Source: CAXBNV01 sp963977185
GTDB taxonomy: Bacteria > Pseudomonadota > Gammaproteobacteria > JAGOUU01
Length of the DNA: 62,894 nucleotides
Assembly (NCBI GenBank): GCA_963977185.1
Contig: CAXBNV010000006.1
Location: forward strand, 1-62,894
Direction of reading: 5' to 3'
A model generated the notes under the pieces. That model searched no databases, was not told where the DNA came from, and worked only from the letters and a program-made list of their open reading frames with translations. Positions 1 to 9,197 of the stretch are shown in pieces. The position numbers and the translations under genes were made by a program. Each line of letters begins with the position of its first letter. Position 1 is the first letter of the stretch.

Positions 1-29
1 TATTTCTATAGATGACAGAGAGCATTTGG

Positions 30-1229
30 TTATTTCTTAGGTCGAACTGAGGTTTGTAACAGCTCAAAAGTTTCAATTTCTTGCTGATAACGCTCTAGCG
101 CTGTTTGTGCATCAAAAAGTGCGTTTAGTATTGCTTGTTCATATGATGCATAAAATCCATCGCTAATCGCCTGTTTGGATTTAATTCTTGCTCTTATAGC
201 GCCGCCTTGGAAGATAGACCAATCAACAAATCCTCCTAATGACCAGTATTTCCCTGAGCCTATAGTAAGCATGTCGCTAAAAGTTCTAGCTCTAGAGCCT
301 ATATCGCCTAATAAAAAAAACTTTGGATATAAATTAGCCGTCTCAACACCTATATCAGCAACTGATGCAGCTAATTCTCTTTCTGCTTTACGTACATCTG
401 GTCTTCTGTTTAATATATCAGCCCTAAGCCCTATATTTATTTTTGCAGGTGCTTTTGGAAATTGTTTAAATACTTGCATTTCTGATAATAAAAATTCTGG
501 AGGTTTGCCTAACAAGATTGATAAAGCAAAAATAGATGACTTCATACTTGCTTCTAAATTAGGTATTCGTGATAAAGTAAGTTGATATTCTCCTTTGGAT
601 CTTACAAAATCAAATTCATTAGCTTCACCTAACTGAAGTCTTGTTTCAATTAACTTCATAGTTTGTTTAAATAAATTCGCATTTCCTTGTGTTATTTTTA
701 TTTGTTGTTGCGCTCCTCTTGCCTCATAATAATTTCGTGCTATATTTGAAATAACAGAAAGCAAAACGTCATGATAATTTTCAACAGCAGAGCCTACAAG
801 AGCTGTTGCTGTTTCAACTCCTCTTTTATTTCCGCCAAAAATATCAATTTCCCACGAAGAGTCAAAGCCTGAGTCAAAAAGTTTAACTTTGCTTAAATCT
901 GACTCTGATACTTTAGATAGATTATTAAAATTTATTACTGGAACAAAGCTCGCAACTTTTTCTTGTCTAAAAGCTCTTGCTCGCCTTAAATTAGCAATGG
1001 ATACATGAATATTTTTATTTTCTTTAACTCCAATTTCAATATACTTATTTAATAATGGATCATTAAAAATTTTCCACCATGATATTTCAATTTCTTGTGT
1101 GGTAACATTTTTGTTACTAGTTGAAACCCAGTCATCGGTAAATTTTTGTTCAGGTTTCTTATAATCAGGGCCTACAGTACATGCCGTTAAAAGAAAAAAT
1201 GAGCTTATAATAAGTAAATTTTTCAACAT
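30..1229 (-). CDS. RND efflux outer-membrane channel (OprM/TolC-type lipoprotein), 3' end altered
   Basis: Outer-membrane channel of a tripartite drug-efflux pump, third gene of the operon after the adaptor and pump. The start shows a lipoprotein signal: a hydrophobic stretch, then LTAC followed by TVGPDYKKP, the usual start of NodT/OprM-family channels. The body keeps the family features LNRRPDVRKAERELAA and the helical repeats. At 399 residues it is about 60-80 shorter than family members, because a stop follows TSVRPKK where the last helix and terminal strand should come. The frame shifted by +1 stays open from here to the window edge, so a frameshift is possible. Family assignment is firm; intactness is not. 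Confidence 0.85.
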   Translation of the reverse strand: MLKNLLIISSFFLLTACTVGPDYKKPEQKFTDDWVSTSNKNVTTQEIEISWWKIFNDPLLNKYIEIGVKENKNIHVSIANLRRARAFRQEKVASFVPVINFNNLSKVSESDLSKVKLFDSGFDSSWEIDIFGGNKRGVETATALVGSAVENYHDVLLSVISNIARNYYEARGAQQQIKITQGNANLFKQTMKLIETRLQLGEANEFDFVRSKGEYQLTLSRIPNLEASMKSSIFALSILLGKPPEFLLSEMQVFKQFPKAPAKINIGLRADILNRRPDVRKAERELAASVADIGVETANLYPKFFLLGDIGSRARTFSDMLTIGSGKYWSLGGFVDWSIFQGGAIRARIKSKQAISDGFYASYEQAILNALFDAQTALERYQQEIETFELLQTSVRPKK

Positions 1230-1248
1230 AATTTTATAAAATATTCTT

Positions 1249-4200
1249 TTATATTGTGTCTTTTTTTTCTTTTTCTAATTGATTTTTTACATAACCAGAT
1301 GGTTTTGTATTTTTTGCTAATAAATCATAAGCAACTGGTACAATAAATAAAGTAAAGAAAGTTGAAGCAATAACACCAGATAAAATCACAATACCTATTG
1401 ATAATCTAGTTTCTGCCCCTGCTCCAAAAGTAAAAATAAGTGGCAAAGATCCTGCAATAGTTGTAATACTTGTCATCATAATTGGGCGAAATCTAATTAA
1501 AGAAGCATCAACTATAGCTGTAAAAAACTCAACCCCTTCTTCTCTTTTTTGATTTATAAATTCAACTATTAATATCCCATTTTTTGCTGATAAACCAATC
1601 AACATAATCAATCCTATTTGAGTATAAACATTCAAACTACCTCCTATTAAATATATCCCAAATAAAGCTCCTGTTATAGCAAATGGTACAGTAAGAATGA
1701 TAATCAACGGATGAATAAAGCTTTCAAATTGTGCAGCTAACACAAGAAAAACAATTAAAAAACTAAGAGAAAAAATAAAAATTAAAGAAGATTTACTTTT
1801 CTGATAATCTAAAGATTCTCCTTTATAGTCAATAACTACATTTTCTTTAATATTATTTTTGACAATATTACGCAAAAATTCTAAAGCCTCATTTAATGAA
1901 TAATTATCTTTAAGTCCAGCCTCTATAGTAATTGATCTTATTTTGTTATATCTATTTAATGAATTAGAATCAGCAGACTCTTCTATTTTAATTAAATTTG
2001 ACAACGGAATTAATTTTCCAGAAGTTGTAGATTTTACATAAATATTTTGCATATCAGTAGGAGTTCTTTGCGAATCTCTCACACCCTCTAAAATCACGTC
2101 ATATTCTTCTCCATTATCAATGTAAGTCGTAATTTGTCTAGAACCCAACATAGTCTCTAAAGTTCTTCCTATTGTTTCAATACTTACTCCTAAATCAGCA
2201 GCTCTATTTTTACGAACTGTAATACTCAGCTGAGGTTTAGTTTCTTTAAAATCACTATCTATATCTATAAATCCTGGATTATTTTCATCAATTTTATTAA
2301 TTATAATATCACGCCACTCTATTAGCTGTTCATATGTCCCACCACCTATAACAAACCTAACAGGTTTTCCAGCAGAGCCTCGAAATCCTTGACGCATAAC
2401 AGGATATACTTTTACTCCAGGTAAATCTGATAATTTTGACATAACTTCTTGCATTATTAAAAAGCCAGATTTTCTTTTACTCCAATCATCTAAAACAGCA
2501 ATAGCTATACCATCATTAAAACTAGATGTGCCTCCAAAGCTTCTTGGAGCTCTTGTAAGTAAACGGGTAAATACACCACTTTTTACATAGGGCATTAAAC
2601 GCCTTTCTATTTCTTCCATATATTCTTTAGTAAATTTATATGATGCTCCTTCTGGTGCAGTGACAAGAACAAAAAAAGCACCTCTATCTTCTTTTGGTGC
2701 ATATTCTTTTGGAATTAAATTTAACAAATAAGCTGAAATTGCAACAACAAAAATAAAACTTAATATTGAAATTGTTTTGTATTTTAAAGATTTGTATAAA
2801 ACTTTCCCATAAACTTTTTTTATTTTTTCAAATATTTCATTAATAAAAGTTGTTAAACGTGTTCTTTCAACATTCTTCAGCATTTTTGAAGCTAACATTG
2901 GACATAATGTAACAGCAACAAAAGTAGAAAAACTTACAGCTGCAGCCATTGTAATTGCAAACTCACTAAAAAGACGTCCTAAATCTCCTTCAAGAAAAGT
3001 TATAGGTAAAAAAACAGCTATTAATACTATAGTTGTTGCAATAACAGCAAAACCTACTTGGCGGGTACCATAAAAAGCTGCGCTCAACGCTGGCTCTTTA
3101 TTCTCAATTCTTCTAGAAATATTTTCAAGAACAACAATCGCATCATCAACAACAAGACCAATCGAAAGCACTAATGCTAATAAAGTTAAAATATTAATTG
3201 AAAAATTCAGCATATATAAAACAATAAAAGTTGCTATTAATGAAACAGGTACAGTAACCGCCGGAATAAACATTGCCCTTAAAGTACCTAAAAATAGATA
3301 AATAACTAATGCGACAAGTACAATTGCAACAAATAATGTCTTATAAACTTCTAATATAGCATTACGAACAAATACAGATGTATCATATGCATTAATAATT
3401 TCCATTCCTTCTGGCAATGTTTTAGATAAATTTTCAGCAAGTTTAATCGCTTCATTTGCTACATCAATAATATTAGCTTTCGATTGTTTAACAATTCCAA
3501 TACCTATCATTGGAACGCCATTTCCACTAAAAAAAGTTCTATTTTCACTAGCAGCTTTTTCTATTTTGGCAACGTCACTTAGCCTTATCAAATAATTATC
3601 TTTTTTCATAATTGTCATTTGAGAAAAGTCTTCTGGAGTTTGATAGACTCTTTTAATTCTTGCTGTAAACTGCATTTTATCAGATTCAATACTTCCTGCT
3701 GGCAACTCTACATTTTCTTTTCTGATAGCATTTTCAATGTCATTTACAGTTAAACCTCTAGCTGCCATTTTTGATCTATCAAGCCAAATTCGCATTGCAT
3801 ATTCAAGTCCTCCTCCTATACGGACCCTAGCAACTCCAGGCAATACAGAAAATTTATTTTCTAAATATCTTTTAGCATAATCTGTTAACTCAAGAGTATT
3901 CATTTTACTACTTTCTAAATTTAACCATATTATGACATCATCACTTGAATCTGCTTTTTGAATATCAGGTGCTTGTGCTTCAAAAGGTAAATTATCGAGA
4001 ATACCTGAAACTCTATCTCTTATGTCATTAGCTGCATTATCAATATTTCTATCTACATTAAATTCAATATTAATTCTTGAGCGACCATCACGAGAAGTTG
4101 AATCTATAAATTTAACACCTTCTATTCCAGAAATACGATCTTCGATAACTTTTGTTATTTTAGTCTCAACTATATTAGCAGAAGCTCCAGAATATACAGT

Positions 4201-4344
4201 ATCAATTGAAACAACAGGAGGATTAATATCAGGATATTCTCTTAAAGGTAATTTATTAAAGGAAATAACTCCAAATACTATTAATAATAAAGAAAGTACT
4301 GAAGCAAAAACTGGCCTTGTAACAGAAGTATCAGATAAAAACAT
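1249..4344 (-). CDS. RND efflux pump permease, HAE1 (AcrB/MexB-like) family
   Basis: Inner-membrane proton/drug antiporter. At 1031 residues it has normal family length. The predicted layout is classical: one N-terminal helix (FGVISFNKLPL), a large periplasmic loop, helices 2-6, a second periplasmic loop and C-terminal helices. The paired aspartates for proton relay are in VGLVVDDAIVVLENI (helix 4). The C-terminal half carries GLSAKNGILIVEF. The gene lies 30 bases after the adaptor gene and 19 before the channel gene, all on the minus strand, so the three are probably one transcript. Substrate cannot be read from sequence. No local regulator gene is present. Confidence 0.95.
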   Translation of the reverse strand: MFLSDTSVTRPVFASVLSLLLIVFGVISFNKLPLREYPDINPPVVSIDTVYSGASANIVETKITKVIEDRISGIEGVKFIDSTSRDGRSRINIEFNVDRNIDNAANDIRDRVSGILDNLPFEAQAPDIQKADSSDDVIIWLNLESSKMNTLELTDYAKRYLENKFSVLPGVARVRIGGGLEYAMRIWLDRSKMAARGLTVNDIENAIRKENVELPAGSIESDKMQFTARIKRVYQTPEDFSQMTIMKKDNYLIRLSDVAKIEKAASENRTFFSGNGVPMIGIGIVKQSKANIIDVANEAIKLAENLSKTLPEGMEIINAYDTSVFVRNAILEVYKTLFVAIVLVALVIYLFLGTLRAMFIPAVTVPVSLIATFIVLYMLNFSINILTLLALVLSIGLVVDDAIVVLENISRRIENKEPALSAAFYGTRQVGFAVIATTIVLIAVFLPITFLEGDLGRLFSEFAITMAAAVSFSTFVAVTLCPMLASKMLKNVERTRLTTFINEIFEKIKKVYGKVLYKSLKYKTISILSFIFVVAISAYLLNLIPKEYAPKEDRGAFFVLVTAPEGASYKFTKEYMEEIERRLMPYVKSGVFTRLLTRAPRSFGGTSSFNDGIAIAVLDDWSKRKSGFLIMQEVMSKLSDLPGVKVYPVMRQGFRGSAGKPVRFVIGGGTYEQLIEWRDIIINKIDENNPGFIDIDSDFKETKPQLSITVRKNRAADLGVSIETIGRTLETMLGSRQITTYIDNGEEYDVILEGVRDSQRTPTDMQNIYVKSTTSGKLIPLSNLIKIEESADSNSLNRYNKIRSITIEAGLKDNYSLNEALEFLRNIVKNNIKENVVIDYKGESLDYQKSKSSLIFIFSLSFLIVFLVLAAQFESFIHPLIIILTVPFAITGALFGIYLIGGSLNVYTQIGLIMLIGLSAKNGILIVEFINQKREEGVEFFTAIVDASLIRFRPIMMTSITTIAGSLPLIFTFGAGAETRLSIGIVILSGVIASTFFTLFIVPVAYDLLAKNTKPSGYVKNQLEKEKKDTI

Positions 4345-4374
4345 ATATTATATTTAGCTTGCTAGTAATATTAA

Positions 4375-5463
4375 TTAATTAATTTCCATTTGTTTTTGTA
4401 AAATATTTTTTATACTCTCATTAGGCTTTGTAATAGCTAGTACATTGACCCTGTCACCGCTTTGGACTTTATGTACTCCATGCAAAACAATTAAATCTTT
4501 TTTGCTTAATCCTGAAATAATTTCAACTATGCCTTTTTTGCGAGAACCTATTTTAACTTCTACTTTTTTTACTATATATTCATTGTTTTCTTTATTTACT
4601 AAGAAAATAAAATCTTTTTTCCCTTTTTTTACTAATGCTTCTTCAGGAACCAATAAAACCTTAGAGGGTTTGTCTTTTAAAATTATATTCATCAGCAATC
4701 CAGGTCTTAATAAATGCTGTTTATTAGGAATAATGCCTCTTATTTTTATAGTTCTTGTAATAGGATCTGCACGAGTATTAACTAATAGTATTTTACCTTC
4801 AAATTCTTTTCCTTCAAAAGCATCAACTAATCCATATATTTTCATGCCTTTTGTCACTCTTGATAAGTATATTGATGGTATTTCAAAGTCTACTTTTATT
4901 TCATCTATATTATCAATTGTTGTTATATTTTGACCTGGTTGTATTAAAGCTCCAACACTAACTTCTCTAAATCCTAAGGTTCCATCAAAAGGAGCGACAA
5001 TATTTAACTGATTTAAACGGGCATTAACTTCTTCTACCAACGCCTTACTTTTTTGGAATACAGCTAATCTTTCTTGTAAAGTTGCTTGAGATACAGCTTT
5101 TGATTTTTGTAAATTTTGGGCTCTTTGATATGATAACTTAGCTTTTTCTAATTCAGCTTTTGCTGCTTTTAATTCAGCTTGTTCGACCTTATCATTTAAA
5201 CTAACTAGTAAATAGCCTTTTTGGACATTCTGTCCTCCTACAAAATAAATTTTACTAATCTTTTCCGTTAAATCTGAAGTAATAACTACTGTTTCATTTG
5301 CCATAGTTGAGCCAAGAGCTTCAATTGAATTACCAAAATCTTCTTCATATACAGCTGTTAATATTACTGATTCAATTTTTTGTTGAGGACCTTGTTTAGC
5401 ATAAATAGCAGTACAATTAAGATAGGATAGAAAAAAAAGAAAAATTAAATTAAAAAATCGCAT
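4375..5463 (-). CDS. RND efflux periplasmic adaptor (membrane fusion protein)
   Basis: First gene of the efflux operon. The adaptor links the inner-membrane pump to the outer-membrane channel. A signal peptide covers about residues 1-22 (ending near AIYA). Then come a biotin/lipoyl-like half (GGQNVQKGYLLVSLND), an alpha-hairpin coiled coil rich in Lys/Glu/Ala/Gln (about 90-150), the second lipoyl half (IVAPFDGTLGFREVSVGALIQPGQ), a beta-barrel and a membrane-proximal domain with LLVPEEALV. Length 362 is typical. No lipobox is evident, so anchoring is probably not by lipid. Confidence 0.93.
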   Translation of the reverse strand: MRFFNLIFLFFLSYLNCTAIYAKQGPQQKIESVILTAVYEEDFGNSIEALGSTMANETVVITSDLTEKISKIYFVGGQNVQKGYLLVSLNDKVEQAELKAAKAELEKAKLSYQRAQNLQKSKAVSQATLQERLAVFQKSKALVEEVNARLNQLNIVAPFDGTLGFREVSVGALIQPGQNITTIDNIDEIKVDFEIPSIYLSRVTKGMKIYGLVDAFEGKEFEGKILLVNTRADPITRTIKIRGIIPNKQHLLRPGLLMNIILKDKPSKVLLVPEEALVKKGKKDFIFLVNKENNEYIVKKVEVKIGSRKKGIVEIISGLSKKDLIVLHGVHKVQSGDRVNVLAITKPNESIKNILQKQMEIN

Positions 5464-5631
5464 CTAAATCATCCATGATTATATAAAAATATTTTATTGT
5501 TACATATAGTATATAGCTTTTATAATATATAAATAAAAAACTTGAGAATATTTTTTTTAAAATATATTTTTTCAGCTATTCTGTTATTTATAATAAGATA
5601 TTTAAAGAGCCTTACTAATTAGGAGATAAAT

Positions 5632-6546
5632 ATGGGAATTTTACTTAATGGTAAATGGTCTACAAATGAGCATGACGTTAAAAAAGATGATGGAAAATTT
5701 ATAAGAAAAGATTCCGTATTTAGAAATTTTATAGGCACAAAAAAATTTCCTCCTCAAAGCAATAGATATCATTTATATGTTTCTTATGCATGCCCTTGGG
5801 CTCATAGAGCTATAATATTCAGAAAGCTTAAAAATCTTGAAAATCATATAACATTATCACAGGTTTGTCCTTTAATGTTAGAAAATGGTTGGGAACTAAA
5901 AAAAGATAAAGAACAAATAGCTAATTACGAATACTTATATCAAGTATATTTAAAAGCTAATTCAAGCTATTCTGGCAAAGTTACAGTACCTATATTATGG
6001 GATAAACAACTAGAAACAATTGTTAATAATGAATCATCAGAAATAATCAGAATGCTTAATAATAGTTTCAATAATTTAAACAATAACAGCATTGATTACT
6101 ATCCCGTAAAATTACAAAATCAAATTGATGAAATAAATGATTTTGTCTATGAAAATATAAATAACGCAGTTTATAAAGTAGGATTTGCAACAAAGCAAGA
6201 TATATATGAAAAAGAGGTTACAAGTTTATTCAAAGCGCTGGATAATATAGATGAAATACTAAGTCAAAATAAATATTTAGTTAATAACCAAATAACAGAA
6301 GCTGATTGGAGATTATTTACAACTTTAATTCGATTTGATCATGTTTATTATGGGCACTTTAAATGTAATATTAAACAAATTAGAGATTACAAAAATATTT
6401 ATAATTATCTAAAAGACTTATATAATCAACCTAATATAAAAGAAACTGTGAAATTAGAGCACATAAAAAAACATTATTATGGGAGCCATAAATCTATAAA
6501 TCCAAATGGAATCATTCCGTTAGGCCCATGTGAAACATATAATTAA
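5632..6546 (+). CDS. Glutathionyl-hydroquinone reductase (YqjG/Xi-class GST family)
   Basis: Cytosolic enzyme that reduces glutathionyl-hydroquinones using glutathione. The diagnostic motif YACPWAHRAIIF near residue 50 contains the catalytic Cys of the Xi-class glutathione transferases, in a Cys-Pro-Trp setting. The C-terminal half has the all-helical GST domain with EADWRLFTTLIRFDHVYYGHFKCN, very like the YqjG family. It is 304 residues, slightly shorter than E. coli YqjG. A good ribosome site (AGGAGATA) sits just before the ATG. The gene is divergent from the efflux operon and stands alone. Confidence 0.9.
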   Translation: MGILLNGKWSTNEHDVKKDDGKFIRKDSVFRNFIGTKKFPPQSNRYHLYVSYACPWAHRAIIFRKLKNLENHITLSQVCPLMLENGWELKKDKEQIANYEYLYQVYLKANSSYSGKVTVPILWDKQLETIVNNESSEIIRMLNNSFNNLNNNSIDYYPVKLQNQIDEINDFVYENINNAVYKVGFATKQDIYEKEVTSLFKALDNIDEILSQNKYLVNNQITEADWRLFTTLIRFDHVYYGHFKCNIKQIRDYKNIYNYLKDLYNQPNIKETVKLEHIKKHYYGSHKSINPNGIIPLGPCETYN

Positions 6547-6555
6547 TTTTTAAAA

Positions 6556-7401
6556 TTATGAATTTGTATTAATACTTTTAATATTAACTTCATTTTTATG
6601 ATTTAATGACTTAAGAACACTAGATATAAAATCAGTTTTAATGTTCTCATATTCATCAATATAAGAATAAAAATATATTTTCATTGATATACAATGCTCT
6701 GTATCTTTATTTTGCTTTAAATTAGTGCTTATATGAAATTTTTTAATATGATTATTTCCTTTGTTTTTTTTGTTTTTCCCTCTCTCTATCTCAGCTTTAT
6801 CTAAAATTTCTTTTAATATATCAATAATAATTTTTTTGGTATATTTAATGTCAATTATGCTATTAAAATTAAACTCATGTTCTTGTAATACTGGGTTGTC
6901 TTCATAATTAAAATTAATTGTAGAATGTAAGATAATTTGATTGTTTGGAATTTTTAATATTCTGCCAGTTTTAAGATATCCTGTTTGATCAATAGTTTCT
7001 TCCATTGTTATATATAATGGCCCAATAGATTTTACATATCCTTTGTTTGTATCTATTTGAATTAAATCACCTTCAGTAAATAAGTCTCTCCAGTTAATAA
7101 CAAGACATCCAACTAGACTCATTATACTTTCTTTATTAGTAACAACCAAAGCTGCAGAAACTAAACCTAAAACCGTTATTAGCTGGGTGAATCCATCTAC
7201 CCAAATTTTTGCCAGACAAAACACATAAATCAAAAAACTAATATATAGAACCCTATTTTTAAGTTTTTTGTATTTTCTACTGCTATAATTTTTTTTCTTA
7301 AATACAGTTATTACTACAAAAGAAGATAAAAGGAGAATAATTAAAGTAATAAGGCTAGATACAAAGTTAATAATAAAATCATTATATATTTCTTGCCCCA
7401 T
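6556..7401 (-). CDS. Short MscS-family mechanosensitive channel-like protein
   Basis: Probable inner-membrane small-conductance mechanosensitive channel. Two or three hydrophobic N-terminal segments lead to a pore-helix-like stretch (LGLVSAALVVTNKESIMSLVG) and the beta domain characteristic of MscS (WRDLFTEGDLIQIDTNKGYVK). IPNNQIILHSTINFNY marks the second part of the family core. The C-terminal domain is Lys/Asn rich and diverges. It is 281 residues, near E. coli MscS. It converges on the preceding reductase gene with only 9 bases between stops. Confidence 0.82.
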   Translation of the reverse strand: MGQEIYNDFIINFVSSLITLIILLLSSFVVITVFKKKNYSSRKYKKLKNRVLYISFLIYVFCLAKIWVDGFTQLITVLGLVSAALVVTNKESIMSLVGCLVINWRDLFTEGDLIQIDTNKGYVKSIGPLYITMEETIDQTGYLKTGRILKIPNNQIILHSTINFNYEDNPVLQEHEFNFNSIIDIKYTKKIIIDILKEILDKAEIERGKNKKNKGNNHIKKFHISTNLKQNKDTEHCISMKIYFYSYIDEYENIKTDFISSVLKSLNHKNEVNIKSINTNS

Positions 7402-7588
7402 ATTTAGTTTCTCCGATTACTTAAAGTTATAATATTTTCTTGATTTTAGATTATATCCTTATAATTAGCAATAAACTCTATGCTAATTATAACGCAGTTT
7501 TATATAAGCTTTTTGTTAAAGTCTGATATTTTAGTGTTTTTATCATATAATTATTATTAAAGCTTATTATTTATATAAATGGATTGAT

Positions 7589-9121
7589 ATGAATCAAATA
7601 AAACTAGTTATCAGAAACGCCATAAAAAAAGATGTTAAAAACATACAAAAGTTATGCTCAAAAGTTTATCACTGGACCAAGCCATATTCGATAGATCTTT
7701 TAAAGGCTCAAATACAAAACTTTCCAGAAGGACAATTTGTTGCTGAATTAAATGGAGAAATAGTCGGCTATTGTGCATGCTTAATGCTAGATGGAGCTCT
7801 TATTTTAAAACACCATTCATGGAGAGAGGCTACTGGAGGTGGGTATGCAACAACACATAATCCATTAGGTGATTATTTATACGGAATAGAAATTTTCGTT
7901 GACCCTAATGTTAGGGGAAAAAGGATTGGCGACAGATTTTATAGAAAAAGAAAAGAATTATGTAGGCAATTACGTCTAAAAGGAATAGTTTTTGGAGGGC
8001 GCATGCCTCTTTTACATAAAAAAATAAAAAAAGTTGGAAGCGCTGAAAAATATTTAGAACTTGTAAAATCAAAAGCAATTAGAGACCCTGTAATCGGATT
8101 TCAATTAAGACAAGGATTTGAAATACTAGGATTATTGAAAAACTATCTCCCAGATGATAAAGAGTCATTGAATAATGCTGTACATTTAGTTTGGCACAAT
8201 ACAGAAGTGTCTCATGATGAAAATAATAAAACCAAACTAAAAACATTAGATAATGTGATTAGGCTATCAACAGTTCAATATATGCAAAGAGGAATCAAGT
8301 CTTTTGAAGAATTTGAACAAATAGCATCATATTTTGTAGATGTGGTAGCAGACTATAGGTCTGACTTTGTAGTGTTCCCCGAGCTTTTCACATTGCAATT
8401 ATTATCAATAGAAAATGTTCATTTAAGACCTGAAGAAGCAATAAGAAAACTAACGAGTTACACAGCTAAAATAAAAGAGCTCTTTTCACATCTAGCTGTA
8501 AAATTTAATATTAATATTATTGCCGGCTCTCATCCAACAATGACAAACAAAGTTGTTCAAAATATATGTTATGTTTTTTTACGTGATGGCTCAATACACG
8601 AACAAGCTAAAATTCATCCAACACCAAATGAGCGTTATTGGTGGAATATTCATGGCGGAGATAAGCTATCTGTAATTGATACTGATTGTGGGCCAATAGG
8701 AATTCTTATATGTTATGACAGTGAATTTCCAGAGCTTGCCCGACATCTTGTTAATCAAGGCGCTAAAATGTTATTTGTTCCTTTTTGTACAGATGAAAGA
8801 CAAAGTTATATGAGAGTTCGTTATTGCTGCCAGGCTCGCGCAATAGAAAATCAAGTTTATGTTGTTATGTCTGGTAATGTTGGAAATTTACCTCGAGTTC
8901 ATAATATGGATATACAATATTCTCAAAGTTGCATATTAACTCCTTGTGATTTCCCATTTGCAAGAGATGGTATTGCAGCTGATACAACTCCTAATGTTGA
9001 GACAGTTGCTTTTGCTGACTTAAGGTTAGAAACCCTTGATTATTCAAGAGCGCAAGGCACCGTACAAAATCTAAAAGATAGAAGACATGACCTTTATAGT
9101 GTTTTATGGCACAAAAAATGA
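7589..9121 (+). CDS. GNAT acetyltransferase / carbon-nitrogen hydrolase fusion
   Basis: Two-domain protein of 510 residues. Residues about 1-200 form a GNAT acetyltransferase domain, with the acyl-CoA-binding turn around DPNVRGKRIGDRFYRKR. Residues about 225-505 form a nitrilase-superfamily amidase with the full catalytic triad visible: Glu265 in VFPELF, Lys341 in QAKIHPTPNER and Cys375 in LICYDSEFPE. This fused architecture is known (for example the YhcX-type proteins of Bacillus), but its substrate is unsettled. The gene is alone between the divergent MscS gene and a promoter for the next gene. Confidence 0.9.
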   Translation: MNQIKLVIRNAIKKDVKNIQKLCSKVYHWTKPYSIDLLKAQIQNFPEGQFVAELNGEIVGYCACLMLDGALILKHHSWREATGGGYATTHNPLGDYLYGIEIFVDPNVRGKRIGDRFYRKRKELCRQLRLKGIVFGGRMPLLHKKIKKVGSAEKYLELVKSKAIRDPVIGFQLRQGFEILGLLKNYLPDDKESLNNAVHLVWHNTEVSHDENNKTKLKTLDNVIRLSTVQYMQRGIKSFEEFEQIASYFVDVVADYRSDFVVFPELFTLQLLSIENVHLRPEEAIRKLTSYTAKIKELFSHLAVKFNINIIAGSHPTMTNKVVQNICYVFLRDGSIHEQAKIHPTPNERYWWNIHGGDKLSVIDTDCGPIGILICYDSEFPELARHLVNQGAKMLFVPFCTDERQSYMRVRYCCQARAIENQVYVVMSGNVGNLPRVHNMDIQYSQSCILTPCDFPFARDGIAADTTPNVETVAFADLRLETLDYSRAQGTVQNLKDRRHDLYSVLWHKK

Positions 9122-9162
9122 TAAATATATATACAGCTAATTTTTAATGCCCCGATGTTTTC

Positions 9163-9171
9163 TGGTATAAT
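9163..9171 (+). promoter_or_regulatory. Extended -10 promoter for the unknown gene at 9198
   Basis: TGGTATAAT is a perfect extended -10 (TGnTATAAT). It lies about 27 bases before the ATG at 9198, with AAGAGG as ribosome site at 9186-9191. No good -35 is visible, which extended -10 promoters do not need. Confidence 0.5.
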
Positions 9172-9197
9172 ACTTATTCAGTTGAAAGAGGTATTTT

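Noticed and set aside
4022..4933. Plus-strand ORFs inside the efflux genes
   Set aside because: Shadow frames of the conserved pump and adaptor genes.
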